A stretch of DNA of 36,078 bases, from contig CAINFC010000103.1 of the NCBI GenBank assembly GCA_903847975.1, forward strand, positions 1 through 36,078. Direction: 5' to 3'. Shown here piece after piece: positions 7,532 through 17,038 of this stretch; the stretch's first letter is position 1; every line of letters starts with the position of its first letter. A model generated the notes under the pieces. The model was not told the origin of the DNA. It did not search any database and worked only from the letters and a program-made list of their open reading frames with translations. The DNA is from an uncultured Acidobacteriota bacterium. Lineage in GTDB: Bacteria > Acidobacteriota > UBA6911 > CAINFC01. Made by a program: the position numbers and the translations under genes.

Positions 7532-7537
7532 TATAAT
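7532..7537 (+). promoter_or_regulatory. Possible -10 box for the signalling cluster
   Basis: A perfect TATAAT lies about 57 nt before the first gene of the cluster. The hexamer 17 bp upstream (TGGATT, 7509-7514) is a poor -35, so an activator or a different sigma factor may be involved. The rest of the 308-bp gap from 7286 holds the minus-strand promoter and repeat copy B. Confidence 0.38.
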
Positions 7538-7593
7538 CCCCCCTGTCGGTGAGTTAACAGAAAAAGCAGACCGCGGTTCCGTATCCGTTTCCG

Positions 7594-8736
7594 ATGGAAA
7601 AATCCTTGGGTGCAACACCACTGCAATCGAGTGCTGTGACGTCTCTGGTCATGGTTGTGGACGACGACCAGGTTACCACCCGCACCCTGCAGGGAATCAT
7701 GCAGAACGCCGGATTCCGCACGGTTTGCGCCCACGATGTCTCCGGCGCCGCCGCCCTGGCGGAGGCCCAGACCCCGGACCTGATCCTCCTCGACGTGCAC
7801 CTCCCGGACGGCTCCGGGATCGACTTCTGCCGGCGGCTGCACAGCCGGGCCAGCACCTCGGAAATACCGATTCTTTTTATTTCCGCCAACGACGATGTCA
7901 CCCTCAAAATCGCCGGGTTCGATGCCGGGGGAGTGGACTACATCACCAAGCCCCTGGTATCCGTGGAAATTCTGGCCCGGGTGAGGACCCATCTCCGGCT
8001 GCGGCAGGCTTACCAGCGCCTTTCCGAACTGCAGGCCGAGCGCCTGCGCAGCCTGAAGGTTTCCCAGCAGGCCCTGATGCCCCAGCCGCAGGACTACCCG
8101 GAAGCCCGATTCCAGGTGGCGCTGCAGCAGGTTCTTCCCGCCGGCGGGGATTTTTACGATGTGATCTCCGTGGGCGACGGCATCACGGACTACGTGGTGG
8201 CCGATGCCAGCGGGCATGATCTGGGTAGCTCGATCTGGACCGCCACGCTGAAGGCGCTGCTTGCAGAGTACGCCACGCCGCTCAACACCCCGCAGGAGAT
8301 ATGCCGGGCCATCAACAAGGCCCTGCTGCGGATTCTGCCGGAGGGAATTTACTTCACCGCCGTCTACGCGCGCCTCAACCGCCGCCGGAAACAGCTGACC
8401 CTGGTGAATGCCGGCCATCCGCCCGCCTTCTGGATCCTGCAGGGAAAAAGCGAGGTCACCGTTCTGGAGCAGGACGGGGACGTGATCGGAATCTTTCCGG
8501 ATGCGGTCTATAACGTCCTGGAGATGCGGGTGCGCCCCGGGGACTACCTGTTTCTCTATTCCGACGGGCTGGTGGAGCTCGAAGGGCTGGGCCCGGCGGG
8601 AGCCCGGCGCCTGGAGGAAGCCTGTCTCCAGCATCGGAATCTGCCCCTGGAGGAAGCCGTCCCGCGGATTGTGCGGGAGGCATGCGGGGGGGCGGTACCC
8701 TCGGACGACATCGTTTTCCTGGGGATCTGCGTATGA
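7594..8736 (+). CDS. Response regulator with PP2C (SpoIIE/RsbU-type) phosphatase output
   Basis: This 380-residue protein has a receiver domain at about 17-135, with acidic pair D24-D25, phospho-acceptor D67 (LILLDVHLPD) and K119 (ITKP). A short helical linker follows at about 136-165, then a PP2C/SpoIIE domain at about 170-380. Metal-binding residues fall in PAGGDFYD (182-189), VADASGHD (202-209), YSDGLVE (about 325) and SDDIVFLG (370-377). It should dephosphorylate a STAS-domain protein, most likely the one two genes downstream, when its receiver is phosphorylated. The stop codon overlaps the next ATG (ATGA), so translation is coupled. No Shine-Dalgarno sequence is evident before the ATG, and no alternative in-frame start is available upstream. 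CheA is the most likely local phosphodonor, which is inference. Confidence 0.95.
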   Translation: MEKSLGATPLQSSAVTSLVMVVDDDQVTTRTLQGIMQNAGFRTVCAHDVSGAAALAEAQTPDLILLDVHLPDGSGIDFCRRLHSRASTSEIPILFISANDDVTLKIAGFDAGGVDYITKPLVSVEILARVRTHLRLRQAYQRLSELQAERLRSLKVSQQALMPQPQDYPEARFQVALQQVLPAGGDFYDVISVGDGITDYVVADASGHDLGSSIWTATLKALLAEYATPLNTPQEICRAINKALLRILPEGIYFTAVYARLNRRRKQLTLVNAGHPPAFWILQGKSEVTVLEQDGDVIGIFPDAVYNVLEMRVRPGDYLFLYSDGLVELEGLGPAGARRLEEACLQHRNLPLEEAVPRIVREACGGAVPSDDIVFLGICV

Positions 8737-9170
8737 ACCGCGGGGCAGGAGACGCTTCCCTTCGGGAGGCCCGGTGGAGCTGCGAGATTCCTTCCCGGAT
8801 CGATCGGGTCGACGGGATTTGCCGCGAGATGCGGCAGCGGCTCGAAGCGCACCGGCTCTCGGGCCTTTGCTTCGACATGGAGCTGCTGGCCCGCGAATTT
8901 CTGAATAACGCCATTCTGCACGGCAACTCGGGCCAGGCCCGGAAGAAGGTGAGGCTGGAGATGTCCTTCGGCCGACGGTGGATTCGATTGCAGATTACGG
9001 ACCAGGGAGAAGGGTTTTCCTGGCGGAGACGGCTGCGGACGCTGCCGGGCGAAGAGGAGGACGGCGGCCGGGGGATCGGCATCGGCCTTCTTTATTCGGA
9101 CCGGATCCGCTTCAGCCGCAAGGGAAACCAGGTCACCTTGTGGCGCAAACGACAAACAGGCAAGGAGTAG
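8733..9170 (+). CDS. RsbW/SpoIIAB-like serine kinase, anti-sigma-factor type (HATPase_c)
   Basis: A 145-residue GHKL ATPase. The start at 8733 is chosen because its ATG overlaps the upstream TGA (ATGA) and is preceded by GGGGA; a longer frame from 8682 would overlap the phosphatase by 55 bp. The N box is ELLAREFLNNAILHGN, with the Mg-binding Asn. The G1 box is DQGEGF and the G2 box is GRGIGIGLLY. Relatives phosphorylate a STAS antagonist and, when free of it, bind a sigma factor or another partner. The partner STAS gene is 6 bp downstream. No sigma factor gene is in the window, so the final target is unknown. Confidence 0.92.
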   Translation: MNRGAGDASLREARWSCEIPSRIDRVDGICREMRQRLEAHRLSGLCFDMELLAREFLNNAILHGNSGQARKKVRLEMSFGRRWIRLQITDQGEGFSWRRRLRTLPGEEEDGGRGIGIGLLYSDRIRFSRKGNQVTLWRKRQTGKE

Positions 9171-9176
9171 AACCGA

Positions 9177-9494
9177 ATGACGGCTTTCAGGATAGAACGC
9201 AACGGGATGATGGCACGGGTTACTCCCAGGGAAAAGCTGACGGCATCGGAGGTCCCGGGCCTGCAGGAGGCGATTCGGCTGGAACTGGAGGCCGGCGTTC
9301 GGAATTTGATTTTCGATCTTTCCGAAACCGCCATGCTGGATTCCAGCGGCATCGGACTGCTCATCGCTGCAAAAAACAGCCTCAGCGGACTGCAGGGCAG
9401 CCTGAGCGTCGTGCAGGCGACGCCCGAGGTGATGAAGCTGCTGCAGCGCATGCGCCTGGTTCAGCGGCTGCAGGTGATCGGCGGGGAACGCTAG
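9177..9494 (+). CDS. STAS-domain anti-sigma factor antagonist (RsbV/SpoIIAA-like)
   Basis: A 105-residue single-domain protein. The hallmark loop LSETAMLDSSGIGLL contains D55-S56-S57-G58; in SpoIIAA the second Ser of DSSG is the phosphorylated residue, so S57 is the likely acceptor. A good AAGGAG lies before the ATG. In partner switching, the unphosphorylated form binds the RsbW-like kinase encoded just upstream, and the PP2C protein two genes upstream would restore that form. It is followed after 10 bp by cheA, so all three switch genes and the kinase are probably one transcript. Confidence 0.93.
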   Translation: MTAFRIERNGMMARVTPREKLTASEVPGLQEAIRLELEAGVRNLIFDLSETAMLDSSGIGLLIAAKNSLSGLQGSLSVVQATPEVMKLLQRMRLVQRLQVIGGER

Positions 9495-9504
9495 GAGGCA
9501 GCCC

Positions 9505-12500
9505 ATGGACGACGATCTGTTGATTGAATTTGTCAACGAGTCCCGCGAGCACCTGGCTACCATCGAAGCCGATCTTCTGTCGATCGAAGAGAGCGGCGCC
9601 GATATGGATGAAGTGCTGGTCAACAAGGTGTTCCGGGCCGCCCATTCCATCAAGGGCGGCAGCGGCTTCTTCGGCCTCACCCGGGTGAAGGAGCTGGCCC
9701 ACAAGGCGGAAACGGTCCTGGATATGCTCCGCTCCCGCAAAATGATTGCCAATGCCGAAGTGACCAACGTTCTCCTGGCGGCCTTCGACCGTCTGCGCGA
9801 CATGGTGAACCACGCCGCGGAAAGCGAGCAGATGGAAATCGCCGACCTGGTGACCGGCCTTACCCAGCTGGCCTCCTCCTATCTGCCGGCGGCCCAGAAG
9901 CCGGCCCTGGAAGCCCAGGCGGCGCTGACCGCACCCGGGATGTCCGGGACCGTCCTTATTCCGCAGACCGACCTGGACCGGATCCGGCGGTGCGGGCAGT
10001 ACCTCTACTGGGTGGATTGCGATCTGGTGCACGACATTGAGCGCCAGGGGAAGACGGTTCTGAGCCTTTTTCATGACCTGACTACGCAGGGGGAAATTGT
10101 CGACTGCGTCATCGACTACGATGCGGTCGGAACCCTCGACGGTCCGGTGGGCAACCGCCTGCCGCTCCGTCTGCTGTATGCAACGGTGGTGATCCCGGAC
10201 CGCATTTCCGGTCTCTTTGACACCATTCCCCGGGAACGCATCCACCTGGCGGTGGAGCCTTCTCCGGCCGCAGCCGTGCCCTCTGCCGGGGCGGAGGAAA
10301 AGGGGCCGGCTCCGCGCCGCGCGCCGCGGAAAAAGGGGCCGGCCAAGGCAGCTGCTGCGCCGGCGGAGGAACCTCCGGCCGAGGCGGCTGCGGCGGCCCC
10401 GCCGGAAGGCCCGGAGCCGAAGCCGTCCGCCGCTCCGGCGGCTCCGCCGCCCGCCGCCCTCAAAGGCCCGGAGAGCGCGACCCACCCCGCTCCGGCGGAC
10501 GAAACCCTGCGGGTTCACGTCGGCCTTCTGGAAACCCTGATGAACCTGGCGGGAGAGCTGGTCCTGAGCCGCAACCAGCTGCGGGCCGCGGTGCTGCAGA
10601 ACAATCCGCAGTCGCTGGCCGCCGCCGATCAGCGCATCCACCAGGTGACCGGCGAGCTGCAGGATGTCATCATGCAAACCCGGCTGCAGCCGATCGGCAA
10701 CGTTTTTGCCAAGTTTCCCCGGGTGGTTCGCGATCTTTCCATGACCCTGGGCAAGGAAATCCAGCTGGATATTCAGGGCCGGGAAGTCGCCCTGGACAAA
10801 ACGCTGATCGAGGGACTTTCCGATCCCTTGACCCACATGGTCCGCAATGCGGTCGATCACGGCATCGAGTCGGCCGAAGAGCGGATTCGGGCCGGAAAAA
10901 GGCCGGCCGGAGCGGTGCGCATCGAGGCGCGCCATGAGGCCGGACAGGTGGTCGTGGAGATTGCCGACGACGGCAAGGGGATCGATCCCGGGAAGGTGGC
11001 TGCCGCCGCCATATCCAAAGGCCTGATCACCGCCGAAAAAGTGCAGGGGCTTTCCGATCGCGACAGGCAGGCCCTGATTTTTCTGCCGGGGCTTTCCACC
11101 GCCCGGCAGGTCTCGGACATCTCCGGCCGCGGGGTCGGCATGGATGTGGTCAAAACCAACCTGGACCGCCTGGGCGGACAGGTAGAGATCGTTTCCGAAG
11201 TGGGCCGCGGCTCTCTTTTCCGCATCAAGCTCCCGCTGACCCTGGCGATTATTCCCTCCCTCCTGGTATCGGTGGAAGAGGAGCGGTTTGCCATACCGCA
11301 GGCCAACATCGAGGAACTGCTGCGCATCCGCAGCGAGGAGGTCAAGCACCGCATTGAGGTGGTGGGGGACACCGAAGTCCTGCTGCTGCGGGAGCGGATC
11401 CTGCCGCTGATACGGTTTTCGGACCTGCTGGGGCTGATCCCCTCTTATATCGATCCGGCCACCGGTCGGCGGGCCCCGGATCGGCGGGGCAACCTGGCCG
11501 ACCCGCGCTCTCCGCGCCGGGCCCTGCTGAGCCAGGCGGGTGCGGCTTCCGACTCCCAGCCGCAGAAGCATGAGCCGGACCGCCGCCAGTCTTCCGGCCG
11601 GCGGGAAAGCGCCGCCTCTGTGCTGGAAATTGCGGTGGTTACCACCGGAACCATGTCGTACGGGCTGGTGGTCGGGTCCTTTCACGACACGGAAGAGATC
11701 GTGGTCAAGCCGCTGGGCCGCCGGCTCAAGCACCTTCGGGAATACAGCGGGGCGACGATTCTCGGGGACGGCACCGTGGCGCTCATTCTGGACATCGCCG
11801 GCGTGGCCGCCAAGGCAGGCCTGACCTCCATGGCCGGCTCGGCGCGGGCCACCCAGCTGGCCGCCCGGGCCGAAGACGAGAGGCTGCAGGATGTTCTCTC
11901 GCTGCTGACCTTCCACAACGGCTCCGGCCTGCCCTGCGCTCTTTCCCTGGATCTGGTGCAGCGCATCGAGCGCATCGCCCCCGAGCAGATCGAGCGCCTG
12001 GGCGGGAGGCGGACCATGCGCTACCGGGGAGGCTCTCTGCCACTGGTCGCCCTTTCCGATTGCGCCCGGGTTCCCTCCGTGGAGGAGTTCCGGGATCTGG
12101 CGGTGCTGGTTACTTCGGTGAACGGTAGGGAAATCGGTTTGCTGGGAGCCATGCCGGTGGACACCGTCGAAACCAGGGCGGCCATCGACGCCATAACCCA
12201 CTGCCAGCCGGGGATTGCCGGCTCGGCCCAGATTCACAACCGCACCACGCTGATGGTCGATCTGTTCGAACTGGTGGATGTTCTGCATCCCGAATGGAGC
12301 GAAAAGCAAAGCAGTGCGGGGAAAGCTGCCGGCAGCGGGGAATCCCGGGCGGTTCTGCTGGCCGAGGATTCCGATTTCTTTCGGGGCCAGGTGAAGCGTT
12401 TTCTGGAAGAAGGCGGCTTTACGGTCCTGGACGCGCCCGACGGGGAGGCCGCCTGGGAGCTTCTGCTGAAAAATCTGTCCAAGGTGGAAGTGGTGGTCAC

Positions 12501-12711
12501 CGATATCGAAATGCCGCGCCTCAACGGCCTGGAGCTGGCGGCCCGGATCCGCGCCGACCAGCGCACTTCGCGTCTGCCGGTCATCGCGGTCACTTCGCTG
12601 GCGGGTGAGGAGGATGCCGCCAAGGGCCGGTCGGCGGGAATCGACGACTACCAGATCAAGCTGGACCGCGACCGGCTGCTGGCCAGCGTGCGCAGCTACA
12701 TGTCGGCTTAG
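9505..12711 (+). CDS. cheA: Hybrid chemotaxis histidine kinase CheA with two CheW-like domains and a receiver
   Basis: At 1068 residues it is much longer than a standard CheA (about 650). Domains in order: HPt at 1-105 with H47 ([10 protein letters not shown]); a P2-like segment at about 145-253; an Ala/Pro/Glu-rich linker at about 254-332; the P3 dimerisation domain at about 333-400; the P4 kinase with N448 (VRNAVDHG), D488-D489 in DDGKGI, and GRGVGM at 541-546; a CheW-like P5 from about 587, split by a polar low-complexity insert at about 653-705; a second CheW-like domain at about 797-930; and a receiver at about 948-1068 with E954-D955, D1000 and K1052. The Lys is followed by Leu rather than the usual Pro. 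AGGAGG precedes the ATG. It should phosphorylate CheB, its own receiver and perhaps the receiver-PP2C protein. The fused receiver may act as a phosphate sink in place of a missing CheY partner. Confidence 0.95.
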   Translation: MDDDLLIEFVNESREHLATIEADLLSIEESGADMDEVLVNKVFRAAHSIKGGSGFFGLTRVKELAHKAETVLDMLRSRKMIANAEVTNVLLAAFDRLRDMVNHAAESEQMEIADLVTGLTQLASSYLPAAQKPALEAQAALTAPGMSGTVLIPQTDLDRIRRCGQYLYWVDCDLVHDIERQGKTVLSLFHDLTTQGEIVDCVIDYDAVGTLDGPVGNRLPLRLLYATVVIPDRISGLFDTIPRERIHLAVEPSPAAAVPSAGAEEKGPAPRRAPRKKGPAKAAAAPAEEPPAEAAAAAPPEGPEPKPSAAPAAPPPAALKGPESATHPAPADETLRVHVGLLETLMNLAGELVLSRNQLRAAVLQNNPQSLAAADQRIHQVTGELQDVIMQTRLQPIGNVFAKFPRVVRDLSMTLGKEIQLDIQGREVALDKTLIEGLSDPLTHMVRNAVDHGIESAEERIRAGKRPAGAVRIEARHEAGQVVVEIADDGKGIDPGKVAAAAISKGLITAEKVQGLSDRDRQALIFLPGLSTARQVSDISGRGVGMDVVKTNLDRLGGQVEIVSEVGRGSLFRIKLPLTLAIIPSLLVSVEEERFAIPQANIEELLRIRSEEVKHRIEVVGDTEVLLLRERILPLIRFSDLLGLIPSYIDPATGRRAPDRRGNLADPRSPRRALLSQAGAASDSQPQKHEPDRRQSSGRRESAASVLEIAVVTTGTMSYGLVVGSFHDTEEIVVKPLGRRLKHLREYSGATILGDGTVALILDIAGVAAKAGLTSMAGSARATQLAARAEDERLQDVLSLLTFHNGSGLPCALSLDLVQRIERIAPEQIERLGGRRTMRYRGGSLPLVALSDCARVPSVEEFRDLAVLVTSVNGREIGLLGAMPVDTVETRAAIDAITHCQPGIAGSAQIHNRTTLMVDLFELVDVLHPEWSEKQSSAGKAAGSGESRAVLLAEDSDFFRGQVKRFLEEGGFTVLDAPDGEAAWELLLKNLSKVEVVVTDIEMPRLNGLELAARIRADQRTSRLPVIAVTSLAGEEDAAKGRSAGIDDYQIKLDRDRLLASVRSYMSA

Positions 12712-12800
12712 GCAAAAGTGAACCAAACAAAGAGAATATTCGACGAGGGCGTCGCCCCGCGGAGAGGTTAGAATGTCCATTGGAGAAAGGAATGGAATCA

Positions 12801-14480
12801 ATGTCCAAGCTTAATGATTATAAAATCGGCACCAAGCTCATGGGGGGGGTCTCCCTGGTCCTGCTTATCGTAATGCTTCTGATCGGAGTCAATTACTATT
12901 ACCTTGGGGTCCTCCGCGATCTGCAAAATACCGGGTATGACCGTGCCCAGGAGGCCATTCGCGCCCAGGAGGTCGAAGGAATGGGCAACAAGCTCGGCCG
13001 GGTGGTCGCCGACCTGGTGATCAACCGGGATCTTACCTCCAGCCGCAGCGCCTGGACGGAGGTGTCGCGGGAGATGGACGCGGACATCGCCGCCCTGGCG
13101 GAAGTGGCCGACACCGCGGAAGAGAAGGCGGCGGTCGAAAACCTCCGCAAGGATGCCGTCGAGTTCGGCCGTATCGTGGAGGCCCTGTTCCGTTCGCTCT
13201 CCGCCTCGACCGCCTCGCCGAACGCCATTACCGAGGAAATCCGGAAGGCGGATGAGGCCATGGACCAGCTGATCCGGAATATTTCCCGAGACGCCGGCAT
13301 AATTGCCGCCAGCCTGGCCAAAGAAAACGAAGAGGCGGACAAGGGATTCGACGCCCGGATGACCGGCATTATCCAGATTTCCATTCTCCTGGGCGTGGTG
13401 GTGGTCGCGGTCAGCCTGCTGCTGGTATCGGCACTGGTCCGGGTCATTGCCAAACCGGTTCGCAGCTGCGTGGAATTGCTGAAAGACATTTCCGAAGGAG
13501 AAGGGGATCTGACCCGTCGTCTGGATGCCTCCGCCAAGGACGAAATCGGGGAGCTGGCTTTATACTTCAACCGGTTTGTGGAAAAGCTGCAGCGGATCGT
13601 CGGCAACATCGCGGGCAATGCCCAGACGGTAGCCTCCTCGGCCACGGAGCTTTCCGCCATCAGCGCCCAGACGGCGCAGAGCGTTCAGACCATGTCCCAG
13701 CGCACCTCCACGGTAGCGGCCGCCGCCGAAGAGTCCAGCGCCAATACCATCTCGGTGGCGGCCAGCATGGAGCAGGCGGCCACCAATTTGGCGTCGGTGG
13801 CCGCCGCCACCGAGGAGATGAGCGCCACCATCGGGGAGATTGCCGCCAACTCGGAGAAGGCCCGGGCCATCAGCGAGCAGGCCGGGGTGCAGGCCACCTC
13901 CGTTTCCGCCCTCATGCACCAGCTGGGGCAGGCGGCGCAGGAAATCGGCAAGGTGACCGAAACCATCACCAACATTTCCTCGCAGACCAACCTTCTGGCG
14001 CTCAATGCCACCATTGAAGCGGCCCGGGCCGGGGCGGCGGGCAAAGGTTTTGCGGTGGTGGCCAACGAAATCAAGGAGCTGGCGCGGCAGACGGCGGCGG
14101 CAACCGAGGATATCAAGGCCCGGATTGCCGGCGTGCAGAGCTCCACCGGCAGCGCCATGAGCGACATCGATAAGATCACCGCGGTCATCCAGGAAGTCGG
14201 ACACATCGTGGCTAGCATCGCCACGGCCATCGAAGAGCAATCCTCGGTAACCCGGGACGTGGCCGGCAACATCGCCCAGGCTTCCACCGGGGTGCGGGAC
14301 GCCAACGAGCGCGTGGCCCAGACCGCGAGCGTCAGCCGGTCGATGGCCCAGGACATTGCCCAGATCAACGCGGCCGCCGGCGAGATTCGCAGCGGCGGGG
14401 CGCAGGTGCAGACCAGCGCCGCCGAATTGTCCCGCCTGGCGGAACAGCTGCGCAGCCTGGTCGGTCAATTCCGGATCTAG
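12801..14480 (+). CDS. Methyl-accepting chemotaxis protein (membrane receptor)
   Basis: A receptor of about 559 residues. TM1 is at about 14-34 and TM2 at about 192-214. Between them is a mostly helical periplasmic part of about 155 residues, like a four-helix-bundle sensor. A HAMP domain follows at about 215-267, then a long coiled-coil signalling domain. The hairpin tip at about 385-415 carries the conserved [19 protein letters not shown] and [14 protein letters not shown] segments that bind CheA and CheW. There is no C-terminal pentapeptide tether for CheR/CheB; the protein ends GQFRI. ATG starts at 12792 and 12801 and a TTG at 12780 are all in frame; GGAGAAAGG at 12782-12790 best fits 12801. 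A 5-bp hairpin (CGACG/CGTCG, 12741-12754) sits in the 89-bp gap after cheA. The ligand is unknown. Confidence 0.94.
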   Translation: MSKLNDYKIGTKLMGGVSLVLLIVMLLIGVNYYYLGVLRDLQNTGYDRAQEAIRAQEVEGMGNKLGRVVADLVINRDLTSSRSAWTEVSREMDADIAALAEVADTAEEKAAVENLRKDAVEFGRIVEALFRSLSASTASPNAITEEIRKADEAMDQLIRNISRDAGIIAASLAKENEEADKGFDARMTGIIQISILLGVVVVAVSLLLVSALVRVIAKPVRSCVELLKDISEGEGDLTRRLDASAKDEIGELALYFNRFVEKLQRIVGNIAGNAQTVASSATELSAISAQTAQSVQTMSQRTSTVAAAAEESSANTISVAASMEQAATNLASVAAATEEMSATIGEIAANSEKARAISEQAGVQATSVSALMHQLGQAAQEIGKVTETITNISSQTNLLALNATIEAARAGAAGKGFAVVANEIKELARQTAAATEDIKARIAGVQSSTGSAMSDIDKITAVIQEVGHIVASIATAIEEQSSVTRDVAGNIAQASTGVRDANERVAQTASVSRSMAQDIAQINAAAGEIRSGGAQVQTSAAELSRLAEQLRSLVGQFRI

Positions 14481-14493
14481 GCGGGAGGACACC

Positions 14494-14952
14494 GTGGAAT
14501 GCAAGGATGAGGTAAGCGAAGACCTGCTGGTCACCACCTTCCAGCTGGGAGAAGCGGCGTTCGGGATCGAAGCCCGGCTGGTGCAGGAAGTGGTCAAGGT
14601 GGGCGACATCACCCCGGTGCACAACGCGCCGGAAGAGGTGGTGGGGATTCGGAACCTGCGCGGGCGGATCGTGACCGTGGTCGACCTGGCGGCGGCCCTG
14701 GGGTTGGGTGCCGTGGCCCAGGCGGCCGAGTCCCGATTGCTGATTGTCGAGTGGCAGGGGGAAACCGTAGGATTCCTGGTGGATGCCGTTCACGAAGCGG
14801 TGGCCCTTCCCAGCGCGCAGATCCAGGTTCCTCCCGCCAGCCTGTCGGAGGCCCGGCGGCAGAAGCTGCGGGGCATATGGCGGGAGGAGAGCCGCCTGGT
14901 CGCCATTCTCGAGCCGCGCACCGCCTTTTCCTGGGAGGAAAGCCAGGAATGA
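14494..14952 (+). CDS. cheW: Chemotaxis coupling protein CheW
   Basis: About 152 residues, covering one CheW domain. Family-like segments are TFQLGEAAFGIEARLVQEVV, ITPVHNAPEEVVGIRNLRG and VGFLVDAVHEAV. It links the receptor to CheA in the array. The start is taken as GTG at 14494, which has GGGAGG 5 nt upstream; the frame continues upstream without a stop but would then overlap the receptor gene. It lies 13 bp after the receptor gene and 52 bp before cheB. With the two CheW-like domains in CheA, the cluster encodes three such domains. Confidence 0.93.
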   Translation: MECKDEVSEDLLVTTFQLGEAAFGIEARLVQEVVKVGDITPVHNAPEEVVGIRNLRGRIVTVVDLAAALGLGAVAQAAESRLLIVEWQGETVGFLVDAVHEAVALPSAQIQVPPASLSEARRQKLRGIWREESRLVAILEPRTAFSWEESQE

Positions 14953-15004
14953 GGCTGGGGGCGGCCGTGCATCCGGAATCGGAAAAAAGCAGAGAGGACG
15001 GCGG

Positions 15005-16153
15005 ATGAAAGTTCTGGTGGTGGACGATTCCCTTTTGTTTCGCCGGATCATGCTGGACGCCCTGTCCAGCCTTCCCGATGTGGAAGTGGTCGGGCAGGCC
15101 TCGCATGGGAAATTGGCCTTGCAGCGCCTCCGGGAACTGCGTCCCGATCTGATGACCCTGGATCTGGAGATGCCGGAAATGGCCGGCCTGGCGGTGCTGG
15201 ATGCCATGCGGGAGGCAGGGGATAAAACCGCGGTGATCGTGGTCAGCGCCCTGAGCCGGCAGGGGGCCCGCATCACCATGCAGGCGCTGCAGAAAGGGGC
15301 TTTCGATTTCATCACCAAGCCGGACACCCCCAGCCCGGCGGAAAGCAGGGATTTCCTGCGGTCCGAGCTGGCCCCACGGCTGCGCGCACTCTCCCTGCGC
15401 CTCGGCGTGCGCCACATTCTGCGCAGCGCCTCGGCGCCGGCCGCCGCCGCCACGGCCACGGCGCCCCTCGCTTCCCCGGCCCCGCCGCAAGCGGCTTCCC
15501 CGGCGCCGGCCAAGGCGGCGCCCCTCGACGAGATCCGCAGCCGCATGGACCGCCTGACCAAAACCGCCCGGCCGGAAATGGTGCTGATCGGCGTGTCCAC
15601 CGGCGGGCCCAACGCGCTGGACTGCCTGCTGCCGGCGCTTCCCGGCAACCTGGGGGTCCCGGTGCTGATCGTCCAGCACATGCCCCCGGTATTCACCCAG
15701 TCGCTGGCGGAAAGCCTCGATGCCCGGTGCGCGCTGCGGGTGAGCGAAGCGGCCCCGGGAGAAATCGCCGAGGCCAATCACGTGTACATCGCCCCGGGGG
15801 GGCGGCAGATGCGCCTGGCCGCCGGTCCGCGGGGGGAAAAGATTATTCAGATTACCGACGATCCTCCGGAGAACAACTGCCGTCCGGCGGTGGATTACCT
15901 CTTTCGCTCTGTCTCCCTCCAGTTTGCCGGCCGGGCCATGGCGGTGATTCTGACCGGCATGGGCAGCGACGGTACCCTCGGGCTGCGGCTGCTGAAAAGG
16001 AACGGCTGCCTGGTTCTGGCCCAGGACGAAAGCTCCTGCGTGGTCTACAGCATGCCGAAGGCCGCGGTGGAGGCCGGGGTGGTCGATGTCATCCTGCCGC
16101 TGGAGGCCATCGCCGGCCGGATCGCCGCCGCCATAAGGGGCGGAGGCCTCTGA
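15005..16153 (+). CDS. cheB: Chemotaxis protein-glutamate methylesterase CheB
   Basis: A 382-residue protein of standard architecture. The N-terminal receiver (1-120) has D7-D8, phospho-acceptor D53 (TLDLEMPE) and a Lys in ITKPD. An Ala/Pro-rich linker lies at about 142-176, and the C-terminal methylesterase domain at about 190-382. The catalytic triad is visible: S198 in GVSTGGP, H225 in VQHMPP and D322 in GMGSDG. It removes methyl groups from receptor glutamates, giving adaptation. The start at 15005 fits MKVLVVDDS and has GAGGAC just upstream; longer frames would overlap cheW. The cheR start follows 2 bp after the stop. No cheD is present. Confidence 0.95.
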   Translation: MKVLVVDDSLLFRRIMLDALSSLPDVEVVGQASHGKLALQRLRELRPDLMTLDLEMPEMAGLAVLDAMREAGDKTAVIVVSALSRQGARITMQALQKGAFDFITKPDTPSPAESRDFLRSELAPRLRALSLRLGVRHILRSASAPAAAATATAPLASPAPPQAASPAPAKAAPLDEIRSRMDRLTKTARPEMVLIGVSTGGPNALDCLLPALPGNLGVPVLIVQHMPPVFTQSLAESLDARCALRVSEAAPGEIAEANHVYIAPGGRQMRLAAGPRGEKIIQITDDPPENNCRPAVDYLFRSVSLQFAGRAMAVILTGMGSDGTLGLRLLKRNGCLVLAQDESSCVVYSMPKAAVEAGVVDVILPLEAIAGRIAAAIRGGGL

Positions 16154-16155
16154 GC

Positions 16156-16998
16156 ATGCCCCCGGTGACGCGGGATGAAATGGCTCTCTGGAGCCGCTAC
16201 GTCTATGAAATTTCCGGCATTCATCTGGATGAGACCAAGGGCTACCTGGTGGAAACCCGCCTGGCTCCGCTGCTGCAGGAGACCGGATCCTACGGCTTCC
16301 TGGAGCTGCTGGGCAAGGTGAAAGCGGACCTGAGCCAGGCGCTGCGGCGAAAGGTCATCGATGCCATCACCACCAACGAAACCTCTTTTTTCCGGGACAG
16401 CGCACCCTTCGAGCTGCTGCAGCACAAGCTGATTCCCGAGCTGATCGACCGCCGCAACAAAGCCGGGCGCCGCCCCGTTCCCATCCGCATCTGGAGCGCG
16501 GCCTGCTCCACCGGGCAGGAGGCCTACAGCACGGCCATGGTGCTCAAGTCCCTGCTGGGGGATCTGCGGGGGTACGACATACGCATCCTGGGAACCGATA
16601 TATCCGACAAGGTGGTAAGCCACGCCAGCTATGCCCACTTCAGCCGCCTGGAGCTGGACCGCGGGCTGAGCCCGGACAAGCTCTCCCGCTACTTCGAGGC
16701 GGCCGGCGAGCGCTGGAAGGTGCGCGACGAGCTGCGCGCCCTGGCCACCTTCCGCCGCATGAACCTCCTGGAACCGTTTTCTTTTCCGGAGCCCTTTGAT
16801 ATCATCTTCTGCCGGAACGTGGCGATCTATTTTGCGGAAGCGGATAAAATCCGCTTGTTCCGCGGTTTGAGCCGCTGCCTGGACCGGCAGGGAGCCCTGA
16901 TCATCGGTTCGACCGAATCGATCGCCGGCCTCTGTCCGGAGTTCGTTCCGCAGCGTTATCTGCGAACGGTCTTTTATCAGAGAAAAGAGGAGGTGTGA
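16156..16998 (+). CDS. cheR: Chemotaxis protein methyltransferase CheR
   Basis: A 280-residue S-adenosylmethionine-dependent methyltransferase. The N-terminal helical domain (about 1-75) ends in the NETSFFRD motif. The SAM-binding segment is RIWSAACSTGQEAYS, followed by ILGTDIS and the FDIIFCRNVAIYF strand of the methyltransferase fold. It adds methyl groups to receptor glutamates. The start at 16156 is 2 bp after the cheB stop, with GGAGG about 9 nt upstream. No TPR extension is present. Since the local receptor has no pentapeptide, CheR must reach it through the array without tethering. Confidence 0.95.
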   Translation: MPPVTRDEMALWSRYVYEISGIHLDETKGYLVETRLAPLLQETGSYGFLELLGKVKADLSQALRRKVIDAITTNETSFFRDSAPFELLQHKLIPELIDRRNKAGRRPVPIRIWSAACSTGQEAYSTAMVLKSLLGDLRGYDIRILGTDISDKVVSHASYAHFSRLELDRGLSPDKLSRYFEAAGERWKVRDELRALATFRRMNLLEPFSFPEPFDIIFCRNVAIYFAEADKIRLFRGLSRCLDRQGALIIGSTESIAGLCPEFVPQRYLRTVFYQRKEEV

Positions 16999-17038
16999 TC
17001 CGGCAGAGAGTTTTCCGGATCGGGAAAGGATGGGGCCG

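Noticed and set aside
9382-12801. Long minus-strand open frame of about 1139 codons
   Set aside because: It is antisense to cheA over its full length; the product is Gly/Arg/His-rich low complexity without motifs, a common shadow in GC-rich genes.
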